Source of the DNA: an uncultured Pelagibacteraceae bacterium
GTDB lineage: Bacteria > Pseudomonadota > Alphaproteobacteria > Pelagibacterales > Pelagibacteraceae
NCBI GenBank assembly: GCA_902562875.1
Contig: CACEVB010000001.1
Span: 1 to 64,000, forward strand
Length of the DNA: 64,000 nucleotides
Reading direction: 5' to 3'
Within the stretch, counting starts at the first letter, position 1; every line of letters starts with the position of its first letter. The notes below the pieces were generated by a model. The model was not told the origin of the DNA, ran no database searches, and saw nothing but the letters and a program-made list of their open reading frames with translations. The position numbers were made by a program, and so were the translations under genes. Below are positions 33,569 through 43,668 of the stretch, piece by piece.

Positions 33569-34311
33569 ATAGAGAAAACTTTCTTGATTTTTAAACCAGC
33601 TGTTTCTTTTATAATTTTTATAGTTTTGTCTATAGGCATAATCACAACTTTTTTCATTGGTCCATAAGCATGAATTAGATTTTTTTGATTTACACATACA
33701 GCCACATGACCTTTCCAAAATATTATATCACCTGTTTTAAATTTAGAATAAATTTTTTTACCTTTTCTAAAATTAATTTGGTCTACTGAATCTCTAGGAA
33801 AAAATTTATTATTAAATTTATAATAAACCTGTATTAAAGCAGAACAATCAATTCCCTTAAAAGTTTTTCCACCCCAAATATATTTACATCTTTTAAATAA
33901 GTTAAAAATCTTTAAATAATTATTTGTTGTATTATTTTTGTTGATTACATCACTTTTTTTTATCCATTTATTTTTATCAAATTTAAAAAATGTTGAATTT
34001 GATTCGCTAACACATATCTCACTTGAAAAAGATAAATATTCTATTGTTTTTCGGGAATTTTCTGGTTTTCTGTATATCCTTGCTTTTAGGACCTTTACTT
34101 TATAATTTGGCACAAAATTTTTTGGGTATTTTTCATTCTTAATATAACCTAAATATTTATCGTAGGTCGTTTTAATTTTTAAATACTTCTTATTCTTTGA
34201 AATTATTTTAAATTTTTCTCCATATAAAATTTGAGAACTTATTTTAGATGATTTATTTGGTTTTTCAAAAATATTTATAAATGGTTTATTTAAATAAAAA
34301 TTATTATTCAC
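33565..34311 (-). CDS. NlpC/P60 endopeptidase with SH3-like N-terminus
   Basis: 248 aa cysteine peptidase of the type that cuts stem peptides of peptidoglycan (usually D-Glu-mDAP). An SH3-like region occupies roughly residues 10-115. The NlpC/P60 domain follows with the nucleophile Cys in FKGIDCSALIQVYYKF and the His in GDIIFWKGHVAVCVN. I see no signal peptide, so it may act on muropeptides inside the cell, fitting the AmpG-like permease whose gene overlaps it by 8 bases. Confidence 0.88.
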   Translation of the reverse strand: MNNNFYLNKPFINIFEKPNKSSKISSQILYGEKFKIISKNKKYLKIKTTYDKYLGYIKNEKYPKNFVPNYKVKVLKARIYRKPENSRKTIEYLSFSSEICVSESNSTFFKFDKNKWIKKSDVINKNNTTNNYLKIFNLFKRCKYIWGGKTFKGIDCSALIQVYYKFNNKFFPRDSVDQINFRKGKKIYSKFKTGDIIFWKGHVAVCVNQKNLIHAYGPMKKVVIMPIDKTIKIIKETAGLKIKKVFSI

Positions 34312-35671
34312 TGATTTGAATTTGTTTTCTTATATACCATAAACAAATTAAAGATGGCAGTACCATTAATGATGTCATTATAAAAAATATTCCCCAATCG
34401 CCTTTTAACCAATCCACAAGGGCTCCAGAGGATGAAGCCAGCAAAGTTCTTCCTGCAGTACCAATAGATGCCAACAATGCGTACTGAGTTGCAGTATAAG
34501 TCCTATCAACTAGTAGAGATATAAAGGCAACAAAAGCCACAGTTGCAAATGCTGCTGTCAAATCGTCAGCAATAACCGTGAATGCAAATAATAGTTCTGA
34601 TTTCCCAACCCAATATAGTATGGCAAATAATATATTTGTTAAAGCCATTAAGATACCAGCAACAAACATGGTTTTTAATGTACCAGCCTTCATTGCGAGT
34701 ATACCACCAATTAAAGTGAATATCACAGTTGTAATCCATCCTAGTGTTTTTGAATAAATAGCTATTTCACTTTTTGAAAACCCTATTTCCTTATAAAAAA
34801 TAATAGACATTCTACCTAAAAATGCTTCACCTATTTTAAATAGAAAAACAAACCCCAAAATACCTATTGCTACTTTAATACCGTTTTTTTTGAAAAAACT
34901 AATTATGGGTCCACCTAATGTTTCAACTATCCAAGCTAGAATTTCAGCAAAAAAACTGGTCGATCCAATTTTATTTTTCAGAGCCTCTTGATTTTTTCTT
35001 TGTAACTCTAATCTCTTCAAATGACTGTCTTCATGAATAAATAATAGACCAACATTCATCAATAAAACCAACAAAAAAAGGATTAAAAAGGTAATTTGCC
35101 AGTAATTATCTAATCCTAAATTTTGCAATATTTCAGCTGCATATAAAGAAATTACTCCACCTAACTTATAACCAGTCCACCATCCAACAACCGCCATTGC
35201 AGCACCTGCAGCCATGGCTTTATTCTCTTTTTCTCCGACTTGCTCAATCCTTAAAGCATCTACTGTTATATCTTGAGTTGATGATGCAATTGCAATAATT
35301 AATCCTATAAATACTATCAAAGAAAGATTTTTAGTCGGCTCCATCAAGCTCCATAGCACAAGACAAATAGATATAATCATTTGCATCAAAATAATCCAAC
35401 TTCGTCTGTGTCCAAATTTTAAGGTTAAATATGGAATTCTGATTTTATCAATTAGTGGAGCCCAGAGATAATTGAATGCATATACTCCAAATATTAAACC
35501 AGCCCAACCAATAGTTGATCTACTTAATCCCTCTTCTTTTAACCAAAGTGACAAACTACTTCCAATAATCACCCATGGGAAACCACTAATAGCTCCAAGA
35601 AGTAATATTTTTAGCATTCTTAAATCATAGTAATATTTAAAAAACACACCCGATTTATTTTTTTGCAGCAT
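34304..35671 (-). CDS. ampG: AmpG-like muropeptide MFS permease
   Basis: Major facilitator transporter of 455 aa with about 12 hydrophobic segments. AmpG features include LLLGAISGFPWVIIGSSLSLWLKEEGLSRSTIGWAGLI, RSWIILMQ and STQDITVDALRIEQV; the DITVDA motif is characteristic. AmpG imports anhydro-muropeptides for recycling. The NlpC/P60 hydrolase gene overlaps its 3' end and its start abuts the trkH stop. The amgK/murU pair at 53945-55568 is consistent with recycling. Confidence 0.85.
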   Translation of the reverse strand: MLQKNKSGVFFKYYYDLRMLKILLLGAISGFPWVIIGSSLSLWLKEEGLSRSTIGWAGLIFGVYAFNYLWAPLIDKIRIPYLTLKFGHRRSWIILMQMIISICLVLWSLMEPTKNLSLIVFIGLIIAIASSTQDITVDALRIEQVGEKENKAMAAGAAMAVVGWWTGYKLGGVISLYAAEILQNLGLDNYWQITFLILFLLVLLMNVGLLFIHEDSHLKRLELQRKNQEALKNKIGSTSFFAEILAWIVETLGGPIISFFKKNGIKVAIGILGFVFLFKIGEAFLGRMSIIFYKEIGFSKSEIAIYSKTLGWITTVIFTLIGGILAMKAGTLKTMFVAGILMALTNILFAILYWVGKSELLFAFTVIADDLTAAFATVAFVAFISLLVDRTYTATQYALLASIGTAGRTLLASSSGALVDWLKGDWGIFFIMTSLMVLPSLICLWYIRKQIQISE

Positions 35672-37120
35672 TTAGTATTTTCTCCAAAATGCAGGTAAAA
35701 ATAAAACTAATATTGTAAAAATTTCTAGCCTTCCAAGCATCATTGCAAAACTTAATATCCATTTAGATGTGTTAGGTAATTGAGAGAAATTTCCATTAGG
35801 CCCAATATATTCACCCAAACCAGGACCAACATTAGATATTGATGTTGCTGCAGCAGAAATAGATGTAACAAAATCTAAGCCACTGATAGACAAAAGTGCA
35901 GTCACAACAAAAAATATTAAAATATATAGAAATATGAATGCGATTATTGAGGACATAAATTTATCATTTATATTTTGTCTATCATATTTAAGATTAAATA
36001 TACCATTAGGATAAATAATTTTTTTTATTTGATTAGAAAAAAAATTATAAAGGATTTGAACTCTAAAGATTTTTATACCACAAGAGGTTGATCCAGCACA
36101 ACCACCGATAAACATCAAAATTAAAAAAAATATTAAGGGAAAATTTCCCCATAGGCTAAAATCTTCAGTTACATATCCTGTTCCTGTAAGAATCGATACA
36201 ACATTAAATGCCACTGAAAGGAGGTCTATTTCAGTTAAACTTTTATTTTTTATAGCTAAATAAAAAAAAAGTATTAAAGTAGAAATTATTAAAATTTTTA
36301 AAAACGATAATATCTGAATATCTGAAATAAATACATTCTTATCACCGTTAAGAAATTTTAAATAAATTAGGAAAGGAATACTTCCAGATATGATAAATAT
36401 AATAGATGTTATTTCTATATATTGATTGTCGAAGTATCCAATTGATTCATTATAATTAGAAAACCCACCAGTTGCAATTGTAGTCATCGAATGAGTGATA
36501 CTGTCAAAAAAATTCATTCCACATATCTTATATAAAACCATGCAAGCGATACTTAAACATAAATAGATTAGCATTAGTCTTAAAGCAATTTCTTTAGTTT
36601 TTGGTAATATTTTTTCATTTGTATCACTTGATGAAATTTTAAATAGTTGCATTCCACCAATATTCATAATTGGCATTAACGTGATAGCCATCACTATAAT
36701 ACCAATACCCCCAAGCCACTGAAGCATAGCTCTCCATAAAAGTATACTTTTTGGACAATCATTCAAATCCATAATTATAGTTGATCCAGTAGTTGTTATT
36801 CCTGACATACTTTCAAAAAAAGCATCAACAACTTTTAAATTTAATTCAGAAAATATAAATGGTAGAGATCCGAATATTGCAATACTCAACCAAGCTAATG
36901 ATGTTAGTAAAAATGCTTGTTGTAAGTTGATTTTCCTATCATGATCTAAGTTTGATAAGTAAAATAACATCCCAAAAATTATTGATATTATCCCAGATCC
37001 AATAAAACCAGCATCTAGTTCTTCATATATAATTTGTGCAAATATTGGTATTATCATTGATAAACCTAAAATAATTTGCAGAAGACCCAGTGTAAAAAAA
37101 ACTGTTTTATAATTGGACAT
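35672..37120 (-). CDS. trkH: Trk-type potassium uptake protein TrkH
   Basis: 482 aa integral membrane channel/transporter for K+ with repeated M1-P-M2 units. Selectivity-filter regions can be seen at MSGITTTGSTI, TIATGGFSNYNESI, ILTGTGYVTEDF and ISNVGPGLGEYIGP, each with the key glycine. GGCAGSTSCGIKIFR is also typical of TrkH. The cytoplasmic regulator TrkA is not in the window. It is the first gene of a minus-strand unit with ampG and the NlpC/P60 gene. Confidence 0.92.
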   Translation of the reverse strand: MSNYKTVFFTLGLLQIILGLSMIIPIFAQIIYEELDAGFIGSGIISIIFGMLFYLSNLDHDRKINLQQAFLLTSLAWLSIAIFGSLPFIFSELNLKVVDAFFESMSGITTTGSTIIMDLNDCPKSILLWRAMLQWLGGIGIIVMAITLMPIMNIGGMQLFKISSSDTNEKILPKTKEIALRLMLIYLCLSIACMVLYKICGMNFFDSITHSMTTIATGGFSNYNESIGYFDNQYIEITSIIFIISGSIPFLIYLKFLNGDKNVFISDIQILSFLKILIISTLILFFYLAIKNKSLTEIDLLSVAFNVVSILTGTGYVTEDFSLWGNFPLIFFLILMFIGGCAGSTSCGIKIFRVQILYNFFSNQIKKIIYPNGIFNLKYDRQNINDKFMSSIIAFIFLYILIFFVVTALLSISGLDFVTSISAAATSISNVGPGLGEYIGPNGNFSQLPNTSKWILSFAMMLGRLEIFTILVLFLPAFWRKY

Positions 37121-37209
37121 TTTGAATGGACATTATTTTATGGTAAATAAATTTCAACTCTATATGAAAAAAATTAAAACGGGTATTTTCAAGGAAAAAT
37201 AAGAAAATT

Positions 37210-38778
37210 GTGATTGATAAAGCTGATATTGACAAAACAAACGCTTGGCCATTTGTTGAAGCGAAAAAACTGTTAAGAGAAAGATCCGAGAATATAAAAA
37301 AAAAGGGTAAAATAATTTTACAAACAGGGTATGGTCCAAGTGGACTGCCACATATTGGAACATTCGGAGAAGTGGCCAGGACATCAATGGTAGTTAACGC
37401 ATTAAACTATTTAACCGATGTTCCGAAAGAAATTATTACCTTTTCAGATGATATGGATGGTTTGAGAAAAATTCCAGAAAATGTGCCAAACCAAGATTTA
37501 TTAAAAAAAAATTTACATAAACCTTTAACTGTAGTACCTGACCCGTTTGGAAAATTTAGTAGTTTTGGCGAACATAACAATGAAATGTTAAAAGAATTTT
37601 TAAACAAATTCAATTTTAATTACAAATTTGTGAGTTCAACCGACTTATATTTTAATGGATTTTTTAATGATAGCCTCAAAATTATTTTAGAAAATTTAAA
37701 TGAAATTATGAATATTATTTTACCGACGTTAGGTAAAGATAGACAAAAAACTTATTCTCCTTTTTTACCTATTTGTCCTGATACTGGTACAGTTTTAGAA
37801 ATTCCAATAATGGAAATTGATAAAAAAAAATTTAAGGTGGTTTTTGATAACAAAGGTAAACAATTAGAGAAAAGTATTTTAGATGGTAATTGCAAACTAC
37901 AGTGGAAGGTTGATTGGGCAATGCGTTGGTTTGCATTGGATGTAGATTTCGAAATGTATGGAAAAGATTTAATAGAAAGTGCTATTTTATCAACTAAAAT
38001 AATTAAAGTTTTGGGTAAAAAAAATCCTTCGGGTTTTTCATATGAACTTTTTTTAGATGATAAAGGAGAAAAAATTTCAAAATCTAAAGGTAATGGAATA
38101 ACTATAGATGAATGGCTTAATTATGCTTCACCTGAAAGTTTATCAATGTTTATGTATCAAAATCCAAAAAGAGCAAAAAAACTTTATAAGGAAATAGTAT
38201 CCAAAACGGTTGATGAGTATTTTGATTTTATGGAAAAAAGTAGGACACAAAATAAATTACAGGTTTTAATGAATCCACTCTGGCATGTTCATAATGGCGA
38301 AATTCCACATGAAAATTCAATCATGAGTTTTTCAATGCTATTAAATCTTGTAGAGACCAGCAATGCGGATTCAAAAGATTTATTATGGAAATTTATAAAA
38401 AAAAATAAGCCAGATATAAATATTAACAAATATCCAATTTTTGACCAACTTGTTGAATATGCTATTAAATACTTTAATGAGGTAATAAAAAAAAATAAAA
38501 TTTACAAAAAACCTAATGAAATTGAAATTAAAGCATTGAATGCTTTAGTAAAAAAATTAGAGCAATGCAATGAGAAAATGACACCTGAGGAATTACAAAC
38601 TGAGATTTATACTGTAGGCAAAGAAAATGGTTATAAAGAAAATCTAAGAGATTGGTTTAAATTAATATATCAAGTGGTATTTGGAGATGAAAATGGACCA
38701 AGAATGGGATTTTTTATAAGTTTTTTTGGGTTAGCAGAAACAAGAAATTTGATAAAAAAAAAAATAAATGATGTTTGA
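37210..38778 (+). CDS. lysK: Lysyl-tRNA synthetase, class I
   Basis: 522 aa class I LysRS, the archaeal-type enzyme that alphaproteobacteria use in place of class II LysS. The HIGH-like motif is in GPSGLPHIGTFGEVART and the KMSKS-like motif in KISKSKGNGI. The helical anticodon-binding domain makes up the C-terminal half, including RDWFKLIYQVVFGDENGPRMGFFISFFG. The start is GTG with AAGGA 14 bases upstream, a loose spacing, so the exact start is somewhat uncertain. The last 11 bases overlap pyrD. Confidence 0.94.
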   Translation: MIDKADIDKTNAWPFVEAKKLLRERSENIKKKGKIILQTGYGPSGLPHIGTFGEVARTSMVVNALNYLTDVPKEIITFSDDMDGLRKIPENVPNQDLLKKNLHKPLTVVPDPFGKFSSFGEHNNEMLKEFLNKFNFNYKFVSSTDLYFNGFFNDSLKIILENLNEIMNIILPTLGKDRQKTYSPFLPICPDTGTVLEIPIMEIDKKKFKVVFDNKGKQLEKSILDGNCKLQWKVDWAMRWFALDVDFEMYGKDLIESAILSTKIIKVLGKKNPSGFSYELFLDDKGEKISKSKGNGITIDEWLNYASPESLSMFMYQNPKRAKKLYKEIVSKTVDEYFDFMEKSRTQNKLQVLMNPLWHVHNGEIPHENSIMSFSMLLNLVETSNADSKDLLWKFIKKNKPDININKYPIFDQLVEYAIKYFNEVIKKNKIYKKPNEIEIKALNALVKKLEQCNEKMTPEELQTEIYTVGKENGYKENLRDWFKLIYQVVFGDENGPRMGFFISFFGLAETRNLIKKKINDV

Positions 38779-39817
38779 TATTATAAAGCCTATTTTATTT
38801 AAATTAAATCCAGAGTCGGCACATTCTCTGGCAATAAAAGCTTTAAAACTAAATTATTTAATGAAGTTTAATTTTAGTAATTCAAATTTGCTAGAAACAG
38901 ATTTTTTTAATCAAAAAATAAAATCTCCAGTAGGAGTAGCTGCAGGATTTGATAAAAATGCAGAAGTATATAATTCGCTTTTTAATTTAGGTTTTGGATT
39001 TGCAGAGGTTGGAACAATTACCCCAAAACCGCAATTTGGCAATCCAAAACCAAGAGTATTTAGACTTGAAGAGGATCAAGCACTTATTAATAGACTGGGA
39101 TTTAATAACTCTGGTAGTGAGGATATTTTGAAAAGAATTATTAATAATCCCCCAAATAGTTGTCTAGGGATAAACATTGGTCCAAATAAAGATACGAAAA
39201 ATAGAATATCTGATTATTTAGAATGCTTTAAAAAATTCCATAATCTAGGTAATTATATTGCCATTAATATCTCGTCTCCAAATACTGAGAATTTAAGAGA
39301 TTTTCATAATGAAAATGAGCTAATCGAATTATTAACAGCAATTAATGAGGAAAAACAAACATTAAAATCATATACTCCTTTAGCTATAAAAATTTCCCCA
39401 GATATAAGCTATAATCAAATTGATAAAATTTCTGAAATTTTAATTGAAAAAAAAATTGATATTTTAATTGTCTCAAATTCCACTGACAAAAATAGAGAGG
39501 TTCTAAAAAACATTAATAAACTTGAAAAAGGAGGGTTGTCTGGGAAGCCAATTGAAAAGATTTCCAATAATTTAATATCCAAATTCTACAAAACTATTGG
39601 AAAAAAAGTTAAAATAATTGGAGTTGGTGGTATTAACGATGCAATTGGAGTTTACGATAAAATTTCAAGCGGTGCATCATTAGTGCAATTATATACAGGG
39701 ATGGTCTATCAAGGTCCTTATATCGCAAATAAAATAAATAAGAATCTTGCTAATATTTTAATTAAACAGGGTATAAAGAATGTGGGTGAATTAATAGGAT
39801 CAAAAAATTCAGCTTGA
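38768..39817 (+). CDS. pyrD: Dihydroorotate dehydrogenase (quinone), class 2
   Basis: FMN enzyme of pyrimidine synthesis that passes electrons to quinone at the inner membrane. The N-terminal helices (IKPILFKLNPESAHSLAIKAL) are the class 2 membrane-associating segment. PVGVAAGFDKNAEVY, the TITPKPQFGNPKPRVFRL segment, the catalytic Ser in INISSPNTENLRDF and the phosphate-binding IGVGGI are all present. Length 349 aa. It overlaps lysK by 11 bases, so the two share a transcript. Confidence 0.95.
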   Translation: MMFDIIKPILFKLNPESAHSLAIKALKLNYLMKFNFSNSNLLETDFFNQKIKSPVGVAAGFDKNAEVYNSLFNLGFGFAEVGTITPKPQFGNPKPRVFRLEEDQALINRLGFNNSGSEDILKRIINNPPNSCLGINIGPNKDTKNRISDYLECFKKFHNLGNYIAINISSPNTENLRDFHNENELIELLTAINEEKQTLKSYTPLAIKISPDISYNQIDKISEILIEKKIDILIVSNSTDKNREVLKNINKLEKGGLSGKPIEKISNNLISKFYKTIGKKVKIIGVGGINDAIGVYDKISSGASLVQLYTGMVYQGPYIANKINKNLANILIKQGIKNVGELIGSKNSA

Positions 39818-39853
39818 CGATTATTATAACTAACCGTATATAAATCATACCTT

Positions 39854-40135
39854 ATGTCAAAAAAATGTGAACTTACCGGTAAAATACCTCTAAAAGGTCA
39901 TAATGTTAGTCACGCTAACAATAAAACTAAAAGAAAATTTTTACCAAATCTTAAAAAGGTAAAATTTAAAAGTGAAATATTAAAAAGAAGTTTAAAACTT
40001 AATGTTTCAAACGCAGGTGTGAGATCTGTTGACAAGAGAGGAAGTTTTGATGAATTTCTTAAGTTAGCTAAATTCAAGAATTTATCTATTAGAGTAAAAA
40101 AACTAAAAAAATCTATTTTAAATAAATCGGCTTAA
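39854..40135 (+). CDS. rpmB: 50S ribosomal protein L28
   Basis: 93 aa. N-terminal KKCELTGKIPLKGHNVSHANNKTKRKFLPNLKKV is the L28 signature. The last base of its stop is the first base of the next gene. It lies 36 bases from pyrD. Confidence 0.96.
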   Translation: MSKKCELTGKIPLKGHNVSHANNKTKRKFLPNLKKVKFKSEILKRSLKLNVSNAGVRSVDKRGSFDEFLKLAKFKNLSIRVKKLKKSILNKSA

Positions 40136-40683
40136 TGAATAAGGTTTTTTTAACTTTATCAGTTTTAATGGGTATAGTAGTATTGAGCTCTAATTTTCTG
40201 GTTCAATTTCCAATAAAATATTTCGGGCTACAGGAAATATTAACTTATGGAGCTTTTAGCTATCCTATTGCATTTTTGATAACAGATTTGGCTAATAGAA
40301 CTTATGGAAAATTTGCTGCACGTAAAATAGTTTATTTTGGCTTTGGAATAGGTATTGGTTTTACTTTATTTTTTTCAACTAATTTCTCAGATCTTATATC
40401 CATAAGAATAGCAATAGGTTCTGGCACAGCTTTTATAGTAGCACAACTTTTGGATGTTCAGGTGTTTGATAAATTAAGAGACAAGAGATGGTTTATTGCC
40501 CCACTAACATCATCTTTAATTGGATCCACTATTGATACTTTTTTATTTTTTTCAATATCTTTTTACGCAACTGGTATACCTTGGGTTACGTTGTCGTTTG
40601 GAGACTTGGCAGTAAAGATATTTGTAGCTTTATTGATGTTAATTCCTTTTAGATTTTTGTTAGGTACACTAAAACCCATATAA
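40135..40683 (+). CDS. Queuosine precursor transporter (YhhQ/VUT family)
   Basis: 182 aa membrane protein with about six hydrophobic segments, of the COG1738 vitamin-uptake-like family whose E. coli member YhhQ imports queuosine precursors (preQ0/preQ1). Conserved segments are GAFSYPIAFLITDLANRTYGKFAARKIVYFGF, SGTAFIVAQLLDVQVFDKLRD and the RWFIAPLTSSLIGSTIDTFLFF region. It starts on the rpmB stop codon (TAATG). The transported compound is inferred from family. Confidence 0.85.
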   Translation: MNKVFLTLSVLMGIVVLSSNFLVQFPIKYFGLQEILTYGAFSYPIAFLITDLANRTYGKFAARKIVYFGFGIGIGFTLFFSTNFSDLISIRIAIGSGTAFIVAQLLDVQVFDKLRDKRWFIAPLTSSLIGSTIDTFLFFSISFYATGIPWVTLSFGDLAVKIFVALLMLIPFRFLLGTLKPI

Positions 40684-40684
40684 A

Positions 40685-41749
40685 CTAAACACTCGGTTCG
40701 TGTTGTGTCATACAGTGTATCGCCCCAAAACCCCAAATTAGTTTACTGCAATCAATACCAATAATTTTTCTTCTTTTAAAATTTTTTTTAAAAATTTTAA
40801 CAACTACTTTGTCGTTTGGATCATTGAACAGAGGCAATAAAATAATTTTATTACAAATTAGAAAATTTAGATAACTTGCAGGAACTCTAATTTTTTTTAT
40901 GTAAATTGGATTTGGCATTGGTATTTTAATTATTTTAAATCGTTTACCATTTATATCTTTAGCTCTATTTAAAATTTTCAGATTTTGTTTTAAAATATTA
41001 TAATTTTTGTCATTTTTATTTTTTTCAACTGCAGTCATAATTTTATTTTTTGAAATAAATCTACTAATATCATCAACATGCCCATGGGTATCGTCCCCCT
41101 TTATTCCTTTGTTTAACCAAATAAAATTTTTTACGTTTAACAAATTTGATAAAATCGTCTCATATATTGATTTATTAATTCCTGGATTTCTTTCCTGAAC
41201 TTTGCTTAATAAACACTCTTTAGTCAATAAAATTGAGCCATTCCCATTAACATCTATGGCACCACCCTCTAAAACCATTTTATATCTTTTTTTTCCAACT
41301 TTTAAAGTGGGCTCAATTTTTTTAATATTGGTTAATCTAGAAATAAAACTATTAACTTTATTATCTTTTTCAAAATCGTTATATTTGGCCCAACCGTTGA
41401 ACTTAAAATTTATAAAAATCTTCTTTTTTTTATTAATAAGATATATTGGCCCAAAGTCTCTAATCCATATTCTGTTTGATGAAATTTTATAAAATTTAAT
41501 ATTTTTTAATTTAGCTTTTAATTTCAATAATATCTTTTTTATACTTTTTGTTTCCTCACCCGGTTTTAAAATTAAATTAACTTTTTGATCTTTTGATATT
41601 GCGGCTACAATTTTAGCTACAGTATTTGGTATGTATTTAAAAAGACCTGGCCAGTCATTTTTATTGTATGGCCAAGTAATCCATACTGATTTTTGAGTTT
41701 CCCACTCTGCAGGCATTCTATAATTGGAATGATCCAAATTTTTAGTCAT
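40685..41749 (-). CDS. aguA: Agmatine deiminase
   Basis: Converts agmatine to N-carbamoylputrescine. Guanidino-group-modifying fold, 354 aa. RMPAEWETQKSVWITWP opens the protein, the substrate-binding RIWIRDFGPIY and LEGGAIDVNGNGSILLT follow, KGDDTHGHVDDISRFI carries the catalytic His, and the nucleophile Cys is in WGFGAIHCMTQHEPS near the C-terminus. It overlaps aguB by 8 bases and is the last gene of the polyamine operon. An arginine decarboxylase to make agmatine is not in the window. Confidence 0.94.
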   Translation of the reverse strand: MTKNLDHSNYRMPAEWETQKSVWITWPYNKNDWPGLFKYIPNTVAKIVAAISKDQKVNLILKPGEETKSIKKILLKLKAKLKNIKFYKISSNRIWIRDFGPIYLINKKKKIFINFKFNGWAKYNDFEKDNKVNSFISRLTNIKKIEPTLKVGKKRYKMVLEGGAIDVNGNGSILLTKECLLSKVQERNPGINKSIYETILSNLLNVKNFIWLNKGIKGDDTHGHVDDISRFISKNKIMTAVEKNKNDKNYNILKQNLKILNRAKDINGKRFKIIKIPMPNPIYIKKIRVPASYLNFLICNKIILLPLFNDPNDKVVVKIFKKNFKRRKIIGIDCSKLIWGFGAIHCMTQHEPSV

Positions 41750-42623
41750 TTTTGGAATTTTTTGCTAGATCCCTATAAGCATCTACTCTTCTATCTCTCA
41801 AAAAAGGCCAATGTTGTCTAGCATTTTCAACCTTTTTAAAATCAATAGCACATACTAAAATTCCACTTTTTTTGGAGTTTAATCTAGAAATAACTTTTCC
41901 ATTTGGGTCAATAATTAGTGAATTTCCCCAAAATTCAATTTTTCTATTACCTTTTTTTTCATAACCAACCCTGTTTGTTGCGGCAACAAAAATCCCATTA
42001 GCAATTGCATGAGATCTTTGAATTGTGACCCATGAGTCTAACTGGGTACTTCCAAATTTTCTTTTTTCCTTAGGATGCCATCCGATTGCAGTGGGATAAA
42101 ATATTATTTCTGAGCCCTTTAAAGCTGTGAGCCTTGACGCTTCTGGAAACCATTGATCCCAACAAATAAGAGATCCAATTTCGCCATATTTGGTTTTAAC
42201 ATTTTTAAATCCAAGATTACCTGGCCTAAAATAAAATTTTTCATAATATCCAGGATCGTCTGGAATGTGTATTTTTCTATATTTTGAAATAATTTTTCCT
42301 TTTTCATTAATAGTGACACAAGTGTTATAATAAATTCCTGACATTTTTTTTTCAAACAATGAGATGATTAGCACAACTTTTAATTGCCTTGCTAAATTAC
42401 AAAACATATGAGTAGTTTTACCTGGAATTTTTTCTGCATATTTAAAATTTGAATGATTTTCAACTTTGCAGAAATATTCATTTAAAAATAATTCAGGTAA
42501 ACAAATTATTTTAGCTCCTTTTTTAGCAGCTTCATTTATTTGTTTTATAGCTTTATTTATATTCAATTCTCTATTTTTTGAAATTTTAAGTTGAATTAGT
42601 CCAACTTTAGTTTTTTTTGTCAT
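41742..42623 (-). CDS. aguB: N-carbamoylputrescine amidase
   Basis: Nitrilase-superfamily amidohydrolase that releases putrescine from N-carbamoylputrescine. I start it at 42623 (MTKKTKVGLIQLK), 25 codons inside the ORF-track frame, because this ATG lies one base after the previous stop and begins the conserved strand; that gives 293 aa. The Glu-Lys-Cys triad is visible in CLPELFLNEYFC, KYRKIHIPDDPGYYEKFYF and GSLICWDQWFPEASR. WATNR-like AATNRVG and FWGNSLIIDPNG are also conserved. Confidence 0.93.
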   Translation of the reverse strand: MTKKTKVGLIQLKISKNRELNINKAIKQINEAAKKGAKIICLPELFLNEYFCKVENHSNFKYAEKIPGKTTHMFCNLARQLKVVLIISLFEKKMSGIYYNTCVTINEKGKIISKYRKIHIPDDPGYYEKFYFRPGNLGFKNVKTKYGEIGSLICWDQWFPEASRLTALKGSEIIFYPTAIGWHPKEKRKFGSTQLDSWVTIQRSHAIANGIFVAATNRVGYEKKGNRKIEFWGNSLIIDPNGKVISRLNSKKSGILVCAIDFKKVENARQHWPFLRDRRVDAYRDLAKNSKND

Positions 42624-42624
42624 T

Positions 42625-43668
42625 TTACTTAAATATATTTGAAAGATTTTTTCTGTCTCTATTTTTCCACTCGCCTTTATGATATGCATCACTCGCAATT
42701 AAAGGCAAAACGCTGGTGGCTTCGGCAAAAACCATTTGTTCTTTTGTAGTTTCTACTTTACCCCATGAGCTAGCCTCTTTGAGTGTAGAGCTGCTACAAG
42801 CCCCATCCCTAGAATCTGCAACTGTAATTTGTATAGCATATCTATGCATATCAACTTCCTTACCCAATAATTCTGCACATATCACTGTATCTTGTATAAA
42901 ATTCTTTGGAACACCTCCTCCTATCATAAACAACCCTGATCCTTTCGATTTGATTTTAATTTCTGTTAGCTCTCTAAATTCTCTAATAGAGTCTATTGTA
43001 ATATGTTCATTTGGGTTATTTTCTTGATGCATTACTAATCCAAATCCTGCGCTTGAGTCTGTAAAAGCAGGACAAAAGATTGGAACATTATTATCATAAG
43101 CTGTTTCAATTAATGATTCTTTCTTTTTTGAATTAGCTTTTAAATATTTTCCAATCTCTTTAATAAATTCTCTCGAAGTGTAGCTCTTAGAAGGAAGCTT
43201 GTTCGCAATTTCGCATATTGTTTTATCACATAATTGTAACTCTTCCTCATCGATATAAGTATCATATATCCTGTCTATGTAGTTTTTTCTTAATTGATTG
43301 TCGTCTTGAAACTGGGAGCCTTGATAATGCTTAAAACCTAGTGCCTCAAAAAAATCCATATCAATAATAGATGCTCCTGTAGCCACAACTGCATCAACCA
43401 TATTATATTTCACCATGTCTCTATAGATATTCATACATCCGGCTGCAGATGTAGATCCAGCTAAGGTTAAAAATATAGTGCAATCTTTATCTCTTAGCAT
43501 TTGATTAAATATATCTGCTGCGTTTCCTGTTTCCCTTGAAACAAATGACATTTTCTGCATGGATGAAATTATCTTTCGAGAATCAAAAGATGTTATATCA
43601 ATATGTTCTACTGATTTCTTTAAAAAGTCTTTTTTGCTATTGTGGCCTAATTTTTTTTTGTCTGACAT
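42625..43668 (-). CDS. Deoxyhypusine synthase-like enzyme
   Basis: 347 aa member of the deoxyhypusine synthase family. The NAD-binding GSTSAAGCMNIYRDMVKY, VATGASIIDMDFFEALG, FIGGGVPKNF-like MIGGGVPKNFIQDT and the catalytic lysine Lys304 in ASSWGKVE are conserved. Bacteria have no eIF5A, so the acceptor cannot be the usual one; bacterial relatives are thought to move an aminobutyl group between polyamines, for example to form homospermidine. It sits between a PLP decarboxylase and aguBA, which fits a polyamine role. The true product is unresolved. Confidence 0.82.
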   Translation of the reverse strand: MSDKKKLGHNSKKDFLKKSVEHIDITSFDSRKIISSMQKMSFVSRETGNAADIFNQMLRDKDCTIFLTLAGSTSAAGCMNIYRDMVKYNMVDAVVATGASIIDMDFFEALGFKHYQGSQFQDDNQLRKNYIDRIYDTYIDEEELQLCDKTICEIANKLPSKSYTSREFIKEIGKYLKANSKKKESLIETAYDNNVPIFCPAFTDSSAGFGLVMHQENNPNEHITIDSIREFRELTEIKIKSKGSGLFMIGGGVPKNFIQDTVICAELLGKEVDMHRYAIQITVADSRDGACSSSTLKEASSWGKVETTKEQMVFAEATSVLPLIASDAYHKGEWKNRDRKNLSNIFK

